Source of the DNA: Perilla frutescens | Lineage: Eukaryota; Streptophyta; Magnoliopsida; Lamiales; Lamiaceae | Length of the DNA stretch: 64,000 nucleotides | Direction of reading: 5' to 3' | Assembly (NCBI GenBank): GCA_026008535.1 | Contig: BRKX01000018.1 | Location: forward strand, 19,910,088-19,974,087 | In this document: positions 34,670-47,014 of the stretch, in pieces | How the letters are laid out: every line of letters starts with the position of its first letter | How positions within the stretch are numbered: position 1 is the stretch's first letter | The notes under the pieces: model-generated | What the model saw: only the letters and a program-made list of their open reading frames with translations | The model's database searches: none | What the model was told of the DNA's origin: nothing | Made by a program: the position numbers and the translations under genes

Positions 34670-34687
34670 TGGCGCCGTTGCCGGGGA
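34670..34687 (+). promoter_or_regulatory. LARD primer-binding site, tRNA-Asp type
   Basis: TGGCGCCGTTGCCGGGGA lies 4 bases after the LTR end. This is the sequence complementary to the 3' end of plant tRNA-Asp used by Athila/Tat gypsy elements. The family A element at 41314-41331 has the same site with two differences. Confidence 0.9.
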
Positions 34688-36630
34688 AAGCTTTAGGTGA
34701 ATTATCTTTTTGTGTTGTAATTGTTTTTGTGTTTGTTTTCGTATTTGTGCTTTTGTGTTTGTTTAGTGTTTGTGCTATTGTGTGGTTTTATTCTATTTGA
34801 AGTATTTGTGTTTTTGTGTGTTTTGTGTTGTCTCGTTGTTGTTTTGTTCTTGGTGTTTATTTTCCTTTTGTTTTTCTTTAAGCCTTTAACTCTTCTTTCC
34901 CAGTTGCGTGTGATCCTTTTTCTTGTTTAAGTCTGTGTATGCAAGGTCAAAGATGTCTAAACAGGAAGCTAGCCATGTGTTCAAAACATTCACAGACCAA
35001 GGAGTAGAGGAACACCCAACTAGGAAGAGGAAAGTTCAAGTGAAGTTTACTCTTTGAGTAACGAAGCTTGAAATCAAGGCCAACTATGGGAGCACGACTT
35101 TGAGCCGATCGTGCTCAATGATCCTCCATGATAATCTATTGAGGCTTTGTCTAGCTCGGGACATTAAAATGAGCGCTGCATAGGAGGCAATCCATGATTT
35201 TACTGTTTTATTGTTTTGATTTTAGTTTTACCTATTTAGTATGTTTAAGTTTGTATTTTTGTTGTTGTCTCGTAGGACGAAGGAGTTGAGAGTGCCTAAC
35301 CGGGATTGGACTGATTGAAACATGGCTAAGCTTAAGCTTGCGGCGCGGCACCTCCTCTCCTATAAATAAAGACTCCAATTTCGACCCTACTCCTCACAAC
35401 TCCCGCAGCCAACGTGGCCCCATCCTCCACCACATTTTCAATCACCAGAGCAGTGAAGTTGTTTTATTTATTATTTTCCTATTTCTGTATTATTTTGTTT
35501 GGTTGTTCATCGTTTGTTGTTCGTGTTGTTTTGTAGGAACCTGCGCCTGTTGCCGGTCTTCTACATTCTGTAATGTTTTCTCTTCCCTTTATTTCTTGCA
35601 TTGAGGATAATGCATGATTTAAGTGTGGGGGGTGAACTTGTGTTTTTATGTCTTTATGATTATATTTTGGATTTTATGTTGAATTTTAAAATTTTATTTT
35701 AAAATTGTTATGTGTAGGTTTTGTTTTGCTTTGATTATGTTTTATTGATGGATACCCGCACTTAGCATGATTTGTCCTGTCTAATTGTCAAACTTGATTA
35801 TTTGGAATATGAATCTTCAAGGGATTATTGTTAAGATGTTCATGGTGCATGAAATCATTCCCATTATTTCATTTTAGAATGTGAGTTGTCATGAGAATGA
35901 TTATATTTACATGATTTGTGTTGTGGGGTCTTGTCCTCTAAGAATTTGAAGGCTTGTTTGTTCTCTTATCAAATGTGTCAATCATGCTTGAAAAATCATC
36001 CCCTCTTTTAACTCCCTGTTCATTTGAACAAAAAATGAAAAATGAATAAAATGTTATGTATTTTTTAATAAAGTGAGGATAATTAGGATTTCTGCTCCTC
36101 TAGTTGACTAAATCGACTAGGAGCATGGGAAACCACACAAGGACACTTGGAATTTTATCCTCAAGGAATAAACCTTGTGAATTTTGATTCATATCCTCTT
36201 GTTTTATTATTGTAATAACGGGATTGCACTTTAGATTCTACTCCTATCATGCGTGTCATTCATTTGAATCTTTCCATGATGAGTATGGGAAACCACGTTG
36301 GGAAGCTCGGTTTGCCCCGATGATTTCACCTAACGAATTATATCCTTTGAGTGCACTCCCGAGTTAATTACTGAATAAAGTGTGGGGGAGTTAGTGAGAG
36401 GAATGTTCTATAGAATAATTGTCGCATTTTTCCTTGAGAACATCTTGCCTTCTTATTCTCATTAGATGAGCGACATGCCTTGTTTTATAAATGTTGTCAT
36501 TCTCTCTGATGATAAGCTTTCTAGTTTGAAATAGTGTGGAATGTTCTAGTGTGCATGATCTTCTTGGGGGCAATTCCTTCTTGCTTCATATCCTGAATGA
36601 TTTTGTTTGCTTGAGGACAAGCAAAAGGTT
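34688..36630 (+). other. LARD internal non-coding region
   Basis: T/G-rich sequence without retroviral domains. At 35621-35632 AAGTGTGGGGGG duplicates the polypurine tract about 1 kb upstream of the real one. Two related segments around GAGCATGGGAAACCAC (36121) and GAGTATGGGAAACCAC (about 36280) recur. The stretch GAGGACAAGCAAAAGG (36613-36628) precedes the final tract. Confidence 0.75.
34953..35057 (+). CDS. Small ORF in the LARD internal region, unknown
   Basis: A 34-codon frame (MSKQEASHVFKTFTDQG, then a basic TRKRKVQVK stretch) with a good start context is the most protein-like frame of the internal region. It could be a leftover of an old gag N-terminus or chance. No family is recognised and translation is unproven. 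Confidence 0.2.
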   Translation: MSKQEASHVFKTFTDQGVEEHPTRKRKVQVKFTL

Positions 36631-36644
36631 AAGTGTGGGGGAGT
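36631..36644 (+). promoter_or_regulatory. LARD polypurine tract
   Basis: AAGTGTGGGGGAGT directly abuts the 3' LTR, the expected site of plus-strand priming. Confidence 0.85.
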
Positions 36645-38465
36645 TGTTTAGTGTATATTTGTTCTATTTTATCATAGGCATTTTGTATCTTTAGTAGGTG
36701 TTGTTGTTTGTGTGATTTTTATGTTATTTCCTTCACTTTTGCTCTTTTGATGAGTCGTGTAGATTTGCACAATGTCTTGTGAAAATGGAGGATAAATGAC
36801 TGTAAAATTTGAGGGATTCAAGATAATGAGAAGATAGAGAATCGAATAAGGAGCGCGTAGCAAGTTGAATCGGGTCAATCGGCCAAGAAACGAGGAATAA
36901 CGAAGCAAAACCGTGGAAGCTGCCGAAGACAGGAATGGCACAGCAGCCGCCGCGGCGCATGAGGCCTCTCGGAAAGCCTCCCCATGCCCGCGCAGCCCTC
37001 CGCCATGACAGCACTCCACCCGCGCCCGCGCAGCACCCCGCCGGTGCGCGGGGTGCTCTTTTTCGCCTCCCGGATCAGTTTTTCACCCTTTCTTCGATGC
37101 AATCCCACTCCTTATTTCCTTCTTTTCAATTCTCAGCTAAAAATGGACTTTAGGAGAAGACTTTTGGAGGCTAGATTAGTAGGGGAGTGGGGGATTTAAT
37201 TTCCCCATTAATTTCTTCTTTGCTTTTGTCCCCCAGTCTTTGACAAATCTCCCCAAAAATCTTCACTCTCTTTCTATCTCTCTCTCTCGAAATCAAATAA
37301 AAAGGAGACTTCTCCCGATTCACTTGACACATCACCTCTCATCTATTCACCCATCTCTCTCTCTCTCTCTCTCTCTTCATTTTCCTTCTCTCCATCTTCA
37401 CCACTTCTCCCATCACTTTTCTTCACCACCACCGCTGATCCAAAGAAGGAGAAAGGAGGAGGAGAAGAGGTAAGAGGGCTAGAGCTCAAGGAGGAAGGCC
37501 CGAGAAGAGGAGCCCGACATCAAGCCATCCACGGAAGCTAAGCTTGGTGGAGGGACTCCGCTTTGATGACGGCCCGAGAAGAGAAATCCGACTTCAAGCC
37601 ATCCGCGGAAGCTAAGCTTGGACGAGGAGGCTCCGATTTGGTATTTCCTTCCCTTTTAGCTTTAGTCCATTTGTGGAGATTTGTCCCAAGACTCTCGAGA
37701 CAACAAACAATATTGTATAAGTTGTATGGATTTTATCTTTTGGTTGTTGAATAAATGACTTTTATGATGTTAATGTTGATTTGAGCATGGTGTTGGGCGA
37801 ATTTCTACATTAGGGGATGGATAATCGATTTGGTTTCGAATCTATGATCGTTATTGTTGGTTGTTGTTGTTGGAATTGTGCTTATCATGTTAGAGAGTAA
37901 TTGATCACTACTTGAGCATTGCTAGGACTTAGATGAAACTGGAAGGTGTTTCAAAATCCTGAAATTGGTTCCTTCAACATTAGGTGGATGGGGTTCCTAA
38001 GCCTAATATGTTTTTCTTGCTTATTTGATATAGCTAAAAGGGGCTTAGTTGATAGACGGTGACAGTAATTGATATTAAGCCTTTTGAGAGGGTCTATTGG
38101 ATGTGTGAGATTAACATTACCAACCTTAATCAAGCTAGGAGAGAAACTAATGAGAGAATCACACCCTAATGCTCTTCTCATAATCCTATCCTCTATCTTC
38201 GTGTTTGGTGGTGCAATTAGTTAATTTTACTTGCTTTAATTAGGTAGATTAGTATAATTTTCCTTCTCCTTGTTTAGAATGTTTATGATGTATTTAATTT
38301 TATTGTGCTTGACAACGATTATGGCATAGAAAGATAATCGCCCACATGAAGCTTTCCTCGAGAAACACGATCCCAGTTAGCTCACCGCCCTACAATCGAT
38401 CCCTTCCTATTGCGGGAGTCCGGATCAAAGTAATCTTGCGTGTGGAGTCAAATTCGGACACAACA
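36645..38465 (+). repeat. LARD 3' LTR
   Basis: Collinear with the 5' LTR. CT tracts are shorter, and it carries extra bases near 37650-37685 (CTTTTAGCTTTAGTCC) absent from the 5' copy. Same TG...CA ends, followed by ATTGG. Confidence 0.93.
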
Positions 38466-38470
38466 ATTGG

Positions 38471-38791
38471 CATCCATGACTCTGCACACAACAAAACACC
38501 AGACTCCACACAAAATCAACACCCACAACACCTTCAATCCAACAATAATCTCGTCCGAACCTTACCTCGAATTCCATACCCTCAATTTCTCGACTTATTT
38601 CTTGGCTAAATATCATCACTTCCAAGTCCTTAAACCGAATAAAAACACAAAAACATATAAAAAAATAAAAACAATGACTAAAACTAAAAAAAAGGTCGAG
38701 TTAAATTAAGTTTAAGTTCTCCCAAACTTATCCGTTGAAAACGCATAAGTTTGAGAAAGCAAAGACAACTTAACTCAGGTACTTACAACGA
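38471..38791 (-). other. Degenerate spacer after protease, minus strand
   Basis: The minus strand shows two AAGTTTGGGAGA-like polypurine words (38725-38760) and otherwise AT-rich DNA. The pol enzymes expected here are absent, marking a large internal deletion in the family A copy. Confidence 0.5.
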
Positions 38792-39500
38792 TTAGGGATG
38801 ATCTGGTGGTGCTTTACACCACCAAGTGAACCCGCTCTTCTCATCATCAGAATAGTAGTCTGTGTCATCATTACAATCCCCTGTATCTAGCTCACCCGTT
38901 TCTTCAACTGCATCCTCTATAGCATCAAAAATGTTTTCAAAGTTATCGAATTGATATGCACTCTTCTCCTTAGAAGAATGATGGAGAATAAGCGTATCCT
39001 CTCCATGAGTCAAAGACAGTATGCCCAACTCCACATTGATCACGGCCTTGGCAGTGTACAGGAATGTACGCCCCAATATGAATGGACTTACCGGGTCGAT
39101 AGGAATGTCGACAATGATAAAATCCAACACATAGTAGTACTCACATATGCTCACCACCACATTCTCGGTTGTTCCCAAGGCATTGATGGTCGAATTATCC
39201 GCCATGTGGATGGCTGCTTGGTAATACTTCAACTCTGGCAGCTTCAGTTCTTCATAGATGGAAAAGGATGGAAAAGGGCATCAAATTGTAGCTTGCTCCA
39301 TGATCTACTAAGGCCCTTGAATCCATCTTTATCTGCAAAAAAATCTGGATGACAAATTCTCCAGGATCATCCTTTTTTGGAAGGAAGCTTTTGGTCACTT
39401 CACTCCTCAACTCCTCAAGATTGTCGACTTCTTTGACTTCGCTAGATTTGTTAGGAACAGTAGCCGATATCAAGGTTGGACCAAAAGTGTAAAGAGATAC
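38792..39500 (-). pseudogene. Family A protease region, minus strand
   Basis: The minus strand encodes DDPGEFVIQIFLQIKMDSRA, then LVDHGASYNLMPFSI, the aspartic protease block of Athila/Tat elements (usually LCDLGASINLMPLSI). The catalytic D-x-GA core is present. Downstream are LGTTENVVVSICEYYYVLDF and PFILGRTFLYTAKAVINVE, the flap/strand and ILGRPFL motif. An acidic tail ends at 38792. The frame breaks after the first block (about 39252), so no intact protease is made. Confidence 0.85.
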
Positions 39501-41300
39501 TTCTTTTGAAGGTGGGGTCTCAGAAACTGGAAGAATTAATTTCCCCCCTTCAATCTCATGCTCATCTCTTCTCTTAACTCCTTCTCTTGCTTCTTTTTAG
39601 CTGGCTTCTTAGGGAAGTAAAAAGTGACGATTTCTGCGACTTGTGCATGTGTCTCTTCAGTTGGAGTCAGCTTCTTCACTAACCTTTCAAGAAAAAGTGG
39701 AGGAGGCACATACATAGGACGAAGATGCAGAGGAATCCATCCATCTTCTCGACTGTGGCCCACTTTGGCCTGCTCATTCTTCTATTTTGGATTAACTTCA
39801 GGAGTCATCAGAAATTGTCCTGACTGGCGATGGAAGCTCCAATATTTGCTATTGTCTTTTGCAGCTGATCCATTTGGCTTCCAAAAGTTTATTTGAACTG
39901 GGCAATCTCAGTCTGGAACTTCTCCATCTTCCCATCAGTGTCAATGATGTAGGAGTTCACCATCTCTGAGAAAGATTGCTTCTTTGGCTCATTGATCACT
40001 AAATTGGTCACAGAGAAACCCGGTGGAGACTGTTGGAAATTGTTTGGATTTCCATATAACAGATTGGGATGATTTTGCATCTTAAGATACTACTGAGGTC
40101 CACCGCTCTGATTTCCTCTGTTGAAGTTCCTCTGGTTCATGTAATTCGTCTCTTCAATGCAATTTGGCTCTGCTGCTTGGATGAATTATTTATCTCTTCA
40201 GCTCTCACTTTCCTCAGCAAATAGAGTTGATTCTTCAGATGTTCAACCTCAGCCTCCAGTGCCTTGGTCTGCTCACTGACTTCTGCTGCAGCTACCTTCT
40301 TTGTCATTGATCTCTCAGATGGCCACTGATAGCTATTGGAGACAACTTCCTCCAATATTCTTGTAGCATCTCTTGAAGTTTTAGCCAACAGAGATCCTCC
40401 AGTAGAAGTGCCCACTACAGTTTTTGAGGATGTAATGAATCCCTTGTAAAGATGGCACACTTGTTGTGCCTCAGTAAAACCATGTTGTGGACACCTCCTC
40501 AACATGTCCTTGTATCTCTCCCAAGCTTCATAAATCGATTTATCCGAGAGCTGTGCGAACTGAATGATCTCGGCCTACAGCTTGATAGTCTTTCCTAGTG
40601 GAAAGAACTTGTAGAGAAATTTCTATCTGAGATCCTCTCAACTGTCGATCATGCTATGATCGATTGACGTGTACCAAGTATTTGCCTTGTCTCTCAAGGA
40701 AAAAGAGAACATACACAACTTGATAGCATCATGCGGTACTACATTGATCTTGATAGTCCCACAGAGCTCCAAAAATTATGACAGATGAGCATTGGGCTCT
40801 TCCGTCTGACTACTGCCGAACCGATTATGTTGCACCATATTAATCAATCATGTCTTCAGCTCGAAATTGACGACATTGATTCCAGGTCTCCCAACCACTT
40901 GAATAGGTCTGACAGGCTGCCGGAACACATCTCTGAAAGTGACATCGGCATCACCTCTCTATTGATTCTCCCTCTGGAGAATTGTCCTTCTCATCTCCTC
41001 CAGCTGTCTTTGGAGGTCTTGCATCGTTACTCCTTGATCCTATGGCTGATTATCCTATGGCTGATTGTTCTGCTGATGATTAGCCATCGTATTCTCCAAC
41101 TCTTTCCTTAGTAATCTCAGTGTAGACTTAAGCTCTGGATTAAGAGAAACCTCTGAGGGCCCTTTTGATCTCGTGATCATGCATTATCTGAAAACACCAA
41201 AAGAAAAGGTAAAGTACCACAACTAACTAAAAAAATTGAAACAAAAATAAAAAAAAATAAAAATGTCTAGCCTACTAACACAGTACGAGAATAAGAGCGC
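39501..41300 (-). pseudogene. Family A gag region, minus strand
   Basis: Scattered frames keep Athila-type gag pieces: RCPQHGFTEAQQVCHLYKGF (40505 down), ATRILEEVVSNSYQWPSERS, a coiled-coil-like EVSEQTKALEAEVEHLKNQL, QNHPNLLYGNPNNFQQ and MYVPPPLFLERLVKKL with a lysine-rich KKPAKKKQEK stretch. Order and motifs fit the retrotransposon gag of Athila-like elements. Many stops and shifts separate them. No zinc knuckle is visible. Confidence 0.8.
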
Positions 41301-41313
41301 CGAAAATAAACAG

Positions 41314-41331
41314 TCCCTGGCAATGGCGCCA
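41314..41331 (-). promoter_or_regulatory. Family A primer-binding site, tRNA-Asp type
   Basis: On the minus strand TGGCGCCATTGCCAGGGA follows the LTR end after a few bases. It differs at two positions from the LARD site. Confidence 0.85.
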
Positions 41332-41337
41332 AAAACT

Positions 41338-42797
41338 TGACACGCTATTTATTAACAAATAACACGTACCGCAAGTGCACGGTGTATCTGCAATATATAG
41401 GTGAGCAAGAGTATCGTATCCTACAGAGACTCTACTCATTGACTCTTAAACACAAGCATACACTTAATATCTAGACACAAATTAACATACAAATAAGGAG
41501 CATAAATAAATAACATAAAATAATAAAACACAATAATAAAAATGCGAAAATAAACAGATATGGGAAAAATTTAGGTTTTAGGGATATTGGATTTATTATT
41601 TCAGTTAACACAATCATTGACTCTCTCAACCTGACTCCTGTCTTAAATCTATCAATGGTGGGGGATCATTAGTTTGTTATCAGGCTGCTTTTTAAAGCAT
41701 ATACCATAATATAGATATAATGAGCATGTACTTCACTGCGGTCGGTTCTTCACACATATCATTATTCCTGATCTAGCACACGAAGATCTATTCAACCCTA
41801 TGTGATAGTTGTTCACTTGGTCGGTCTTTCCAAGCACACATAGTCTGATTTCTATCTTTCCATCACTAATTCTTCTCTAGTCAGTACTTCAAATTAATGA
41901 CTAGCATGCACAAATGGTAATCAAACATTCATACAAGATATGAAATAAATCATAGAAATCAAATCTCGGGAGATAGGATGAAGAAAAGTAATTGAATCAT
42001 ATATTAAAATCCATAATATCTAATCCCTAAAACCTAGATAGAAATTTAGCTAGACATAGTGAAATTAACAGTAGAAGCTAGAGTATAAGTGTTCATGACA
42101 ATAAAGAAAGAAAAATAGAAAAAAATGAGGTAATCTAGTGGTCTTGTCTTCACTACAACGACACTCCGTCTCTATCAACCTTGTCGCTTTCACTCAAGCG
42201 TCTGTGCTTCTCCTTGAATCCTTAGTCTTCTTCTCACTTTTCTTAATATCCAAGGTCCTCCAAAGTCTCCCTCTTCGCTCTCTCTTCGTGTGTAGCATTT
42301 GAGGCTTTATGTCTAGGTCAAAAATCCTGAATTGGAGTAGAAAAATCAATTCCCGCGGACCCGCATGTATAGGTGACCGAGCTAGCTGGGTTGACCCAGA
42401 GGGGTTGTTTTACATAGGGTCGACCCAGGTGAGTTGGGTCGAGTCGACCCAACCCTTGTGTTTTACCGACACTTTCCAGGTCGACCCGGCTTCTTTTTAC
42501 ACTAGGCTTTGGATTTCTTCAGGCTTTAATCATTTAATTCAGTCCATTCAGCTCCAATATAGTATCTAATTAAGCCCAAGAGCCCAATTAGACACCTCTT
42601 TAACTCCTCTTAACCATATTTGCACATTTTTGCTTCAAATATATAGTCCAATCAGAATAATTACTACAAAATAAGCAAACACATCAAAAACTCCAAATGC
42701 TCACAATATAAGCATTAAAGCTATATAAAATACACAACTTTATATAATAAAGAAGATCAATTCATATCCAAAAGTTGTGTAAAATACACAACTATCA
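41338..42797 (-). repeat. Family A complete LTR, minus strand, shared by two element bodies
   Basis: On the minus strand it starts TGATAGTTGTG after a TTAAGTTTGAGTGTT tract and ends GCGTGTCA just before a primer site. Thus the 3' end of one body (42798-45253) and the 5' end of another (41331 downward) share a single LTR, as produced by LTR-LTR recombination in tandem copies. Four GGTCGACC-type palindromes lie at about 42390-42490. Confidence 0.88.
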
Positions 42798-44412
42798 AAC
42801 ACTCAAACTTAAGCTGTTGCTAGTCCTGAGCAATGAAAAATAAAAGAAAAGAAAGAATATGAAGTGATGATCAAGATACTTGCCTCAGATTCGTCCTCAG
42901 ATGCACTAAACTGAACATGGAAATATTAAACAGATAAAATTAATAGCATTTTGATCAAAATCATTGGAATTACGCCCTTTTGAAAGGTAAATAGAAAAAT
43001 TCACTCAACACTCAAGTGTATGAGGGAACTCTCATAAATAAGAAAAATACAGCAATCCACGATAGACTTGTAAATTGTCTATCTCTCCACTACTAAAAAT
43101 TTGTACACTTGAATTAAAAATCAGCTAGGACTTGTGTTGGTTGTAATGTCAGCTCTTTGGACAGGAAGACAAAATATGGCAAAGTGACTTACCCTAGAGA
43201 CTCTTGAGTTAGCTAATCTCAATCATCCCCCAGAAATCATAGCAAGTGTCAAATCTCAGCAGAACTAACATTTGTTTAGTTTCCTTCTCCCTTCCAACAT
43301 TAAATAGATAAACCAACAGAACATGCTATACTTCACAGATAAAAAGAACAAGTGCGGGGTAAGTCCTTCATGCTCTCTTTTTTACTATTCTTTTTTTTTT
43401 CAAGAACATATATATATATATATATATGTATGTATAAACATATACACACATTTTTCTCTTTTGTTCTTTTTCATCAGAGCTTATTAGACTTATTTCAACG
43501 ATTTCCCACAGCACAACAATTGTACATAGCATGATAACAAATCTTGCACTGTTAATGCACAAAATGCACACCAATAATTCCCAATCATCAGAACATAAAA
43601 TTCTTTGGTTCCCCCGGTTATCAAAAGAATAGGCTTAAATAGGCTCAAAAGGGCTAACTAGGAAATCTTTCAGAGATAGGTAGAAATATAGGCGAAAATA
43701 ACAGGTAACAAAGACGGCCTAGGATCATTGTTCTAATTCAAGTAAACTGTGTAATCTTGAGATAGAAACCAGAGCAAGTTCTAGGGATTGACTGCATTAA
43801 CTGACCACTCAAACAATAAACCATGTTAAACAAATATAGCAATCAAAGCTCGAAATTTTCGCAGGTTTATATGCATAATTCCAAAAATTCCTCAATCGAT
43901 GCTACTAATTCCCACCATCAACAATCAACCATGCTCACATAGAACATCAAAAATCAAAAAATTTGGAAGAAATTTTCGATACCTTACAATCCATGAATCC
44001 TCATCGACAATTCCAATCACACCAAATCACAACCTTACCAATGCCATCTTCTCATAGATCAAGACATCACAATAATGAAAGAATCGAAGATGAAAAGCCG
44101 CTCTCGAAAATCAAAACAATAAAAGATTACTTCTAAAAAAATAAACACACTGAAAAAACGAAAACAAGGTAAAGAGAATAAGAAAAATGAAAATACATGG
44201 GCCGGAGAAATATATCAATATACGTACAACCATATCGAAAGAGTAAAGAGAAATAAATAAACAAAGTACAACAGAATATCATCATAAAAAATATAGGCCT
44301 CATAAAAAATAAATCTATTTCAACCTCCTCACACCCCCTTAAACTTATTCAAAACTCCAATATGAATAAGTTTGCAAGGAGGAAGGGTTAAGATAGACTA
44401 CTTCTCAAATCA
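42798..44412 (-). other. Family A 3' untranslated region of a second minus-strand body
   Basis: Collinear with 21776-22217 plus 30389-31520 and shows what those looked like before the chromovirus insertion. The block complementary to GTCC(A)AAGAG at 43154-43161 lies 364 bases from the LTR start. A T-rich and TA microsatellite stretch is at 43378-43440. Confidence 0.7.
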
Positions 44413-45253
44413 TTGAGGCCCAGGAGGTGGATACTGAAAATGAGGATCATAGAATTGGGTGTTCCATCCTCACATCATGTTCATAAGCTCCACCATGTTG
44501 GTATTGTGCGACAACACCTGGCCCAACATGTGCGAGAGCACCTGATCCTAGCAAGATATCTCGGTGCAGCAGATCCATGTCTCCTCAGAGACTCTTGATG
44601 TCGCGCTGTATCTCGCCAAACTGAAAATCAGACGGTATCTCAGAGGTGCTCACTCTGTTGTGGGAGGACTCGGGATGGTCCTCCTGCTCACGGCTGCATC
44701 ATCGTGGTCGTGACCTCATATTCCGGGGAGGCAGTGGCAACATCTCATGCTCTTCTTCTTCCTCATCAGCGGCAAATTCCTCTTTATCGATCTCTTCAAC
44801 CTCTCTAGCAGCTCGGTGCGTAGAGGTATCCATCAACTAATTGTCTTGCTCATAGATCATGGACACGGTAGTCAGCTAGGCATTGGGCAATGAAAAGTTC
44901 ACTGACTCCTTCTGTAGCAGCAAATAGAGATGTGACGACTGAAGAAACCTCGAGTGCATCAATGCACGTGTATCTACATCGATAGACCCCTCTGTGATCG
45001 TCATCCCATCCAATGAAATGCCGAAGTGGAGAGCTATGCGCGTAATGAGGCCACCAAGGTAAATCTCACCCTGAGCTCGACATGCTGGCTTGACTCACCT
45101 AATGATCCACCAAGAACTACCCCAAGTCCATGCTAGTTCCTGACAACATGCACCAAAGAGAAAAGATCTCAAATGTGCGGACCATACTGCTATATTGTCA
45201 TCCGAACACGGAGTATGCCATCACATTCTGAATATAGCAGAGCACATGGTTGT
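44413..45253 (-). pseudogene. Accessory ORF remnant, minus strand, 5'-truncated
   Basis: The C-terminal two thirds of the accessory ORF is present on the minus strand (FGISLDGM region near 45010, acidic run near 44760, coiled-coil tail near 44450-44600), heavily shifted. It stops at 45253 at the position equivalent to 46123 of the plus copy, where it meets the plus-strand copy head to head. Confidence 0.6.
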
Positions 45254-45658
45254 AATTAGGGCTTAAATTTGGGGATTTCTTGTAGGAAATGTTTATGATT
45301 AAATTGATGGTGCAATTATGTTTTTATGATGTTGGGCATGTTTTAAGAGGAATTAGTCTAATTATGCATGCATGTTAATCAATTGAGAAATTAATTTTGT
45401 AGAGATTTTGCTAAAATGGGTTTTGCATGTTTTATGCCTACCATGAAGTTATCCTTGATTATTTGCATTTGTTTTATTATTGAAAGTTGAATGCATATGG
45501 TTTTGTATTGATTTGAGTAAGCATGTGATTAATTAGGATTTACTTGCTTACTTTGTTGGATTTTGGTTAACAATGGGGGATGAGATTTTGTTGGTTTTGA
45601 AGTAGTGGTGGTTGTTGATTTTGTGTGGAGTTTTAGTAGTTGTTTGTGTGCAGAGAAA
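45254..45658 (+). other. Leader/intron-like DNA before the plus-strand accessory ORF
   Basis: T/G-rich non-coding DNA ends in GTTTGTGTGCAG followed by AGAAAATG, an acceptor-like site a few bases before the ORF start. The homologous family D copy has the same arrangement at 52417-52431. Confidence 0.4.
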
Positions 45659-47014
45659 ATGAATGCCAACAGTTTCGACACCCAGAGGATGGGAGTTTCA
45701 TTTTGATCTCTTAGACATCCAGCCCGTTAGGGTCGGATGCGTCGATATGCCATCAAGCCTAGCTGTTACATCTAAGACAGGCTATGTCAGGAGCTTGGCA
45801 TTTTAGAACCTGTGTGGGCTTTAATGGAGATAATACAATGGACATACATCATGAGAGCAAGGTTGTTTACTTATCCGAGACTCGTTTGGGAGTTTCTGAG
45901 CATGATTGTGCACTCAGATGATGGCATAGTTTTCCAGCTAGGAAATGAGAGACATTCATTGACTAGTGAAGAGCTCAATAGAATTTATCATACCACAGTT
46001 CAAGGCTTCTATGAGCCACCTCCAACTTTCAAGCATGGACGTTTCTGGAGACAGATTGCACAGGCAGAGGATATGCCTCACACGTTTGCCACGCACAAGG
46101 CACGAACACAGAGCATTTACAATCCTGTGTTCCACTATATTCAGCAGGTAATGGCATATTCAGTCTTCGGGTGACAGGACAATAGTGTGGTCTATACCTT
46201 TGAGTTCTTCTCTCTCTGGTTCATGATACCGGGCACTAGTTTGGATTTCGGGTAGCTGTTGATTGACCACTGGTTGAGTCAGGCTAGTATGATGAGTACT
46301 GGTGAGATTTTTCTAGGAGGCCTCATCACGCCTCTAGCTCTTCACTTTGGCATATCACTCGATGGGATGGCAGTTGCAAATGGGTCAATTGACATAGATG
46401 TTTGTGCCTTAATGCGCTCGAGGTTCCTTCAGTCGTCACATCCCCCATACTTGATGCTGTAAAAAGAAAGAGCCTGTTTTCCATTGCCCAATACCGTACT
46501 GACTACTGTGTCTATGACTTATTAAAAATCCAATTGGTTAATGGACACGCCTGCGCATAGAGCTGCGAGAGTGGTCGAAGAAGACGAGAAGGATGATGCC
46601 GAGGAAGATAAAGAAGAAGAGAGAGCACCCCCGGTTCGAGAGATGTCGCAGCCTCCACAGAATGTGAGGACCCTTCCGAGATAGGGCCGTGAGTAGGAGG
46701 ACCGACCTGAGTCATCCTACAGGAAAGCGAGCACCTCTGAGGTGCCATGTGAGATGAACTATGGTGAGATGCAGCGGGACATACAGAGTCTCCGAGGAGA
46801 CATGGATTTGCTTCGATGGGATGTCTCCCATATTGAGAGTAGGATGACTCGCCAAGACCAAGTAATCTCCAGGATGGCGGGACAAGTTGAAGGCATGTCT
46901 AGCTAGATGACAACCCATAATTTGAACATGGCGGAGCTGATGAACATGATGCGAGGATGGAACACCCACTTCTACGACCCTCGTTTTCAGTATCCACCGC
47001 CCAGGCCTCAGTGA
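45659..47014 (+). pseudogene. Athila-like accessory ORF, plus strand (family A)
   Basis: From ATG 45659 the recognisable sequence runs with several stops to TGA 47012-47014. The best-kept parts are WALMEIIQWTYIMRARLFTY, FQLGNERHSLTSEELNRIY, FKHGRFWRQIAQAEDM, SIYNPVFHYIQQVM, LLIDHWLSQASMM-like sequence and FLGGLITPLALHFGISLDGM, then an acidic stretch near 46570-46630 and a tail with repeated DMDLLR..V.HIE-type heptads. There is no signal peptide or membrane helix. Same layout as the other three copies. Confidence 0.7.

Larger units (their letters stand above)
32862..38465 (+). mobile_element. Complete LARD (large retrotransposon derivative), non-coding
   Basis: Two long LTRs (32862-34665, 1804 bp; 36645-38465, 1821 bp) begin TGTTTAGTG and end ACACAACA, flanked by perfect ATTGG duplications (32857-32861, 38466-38470). 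A primer site follows the 5' LTR and a polypurine tract AAGTGTGGGGGAGT precedes the 3' LTR. The 1979-bp internal region has no gag, protease, RT or integrase. It is therefore a non-autonomous element mobilised in trans, presumably by an Athila/Tat-type gypsy element using the same tRNA. It inserted into the minus-strand family A copy. The LTRs look highly similar except for CT-tract length and small indels. Confidence 0.93.
21453..42797 (-). mobile_element. Athila-like Ty3/gypsy element (family A), minus strand, with two nested insertions
   Basis: In minus-strand order: 5' LTR 42797-41338; Asp-tRNA-type primer site 41331-41314; gag and protease remnants 41300-38792; a degenerate spacer; then, beyond the LARD, an accessory ORF 32861-31521; a long 3' untranslated region to 21776 split by the chromovirus; and a truncated 3' LTR. 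Reverse transcriptase, RNase H and integrase are missing between protease and accessory ORF, so the copy is non-autonomous. The 3' untranslated region is collinear with copies at 42798-44400 (minus) and 47015-48565 (plus). Confidence 0.75.

Noticed and set aside
34670..34687. tRNA-Asp gene fragment
   Set aside because: Only 18 bases match the tRNA 3' end and they sit right after an LTR end, so this is a primer-binding site. No cloverleaf is present.
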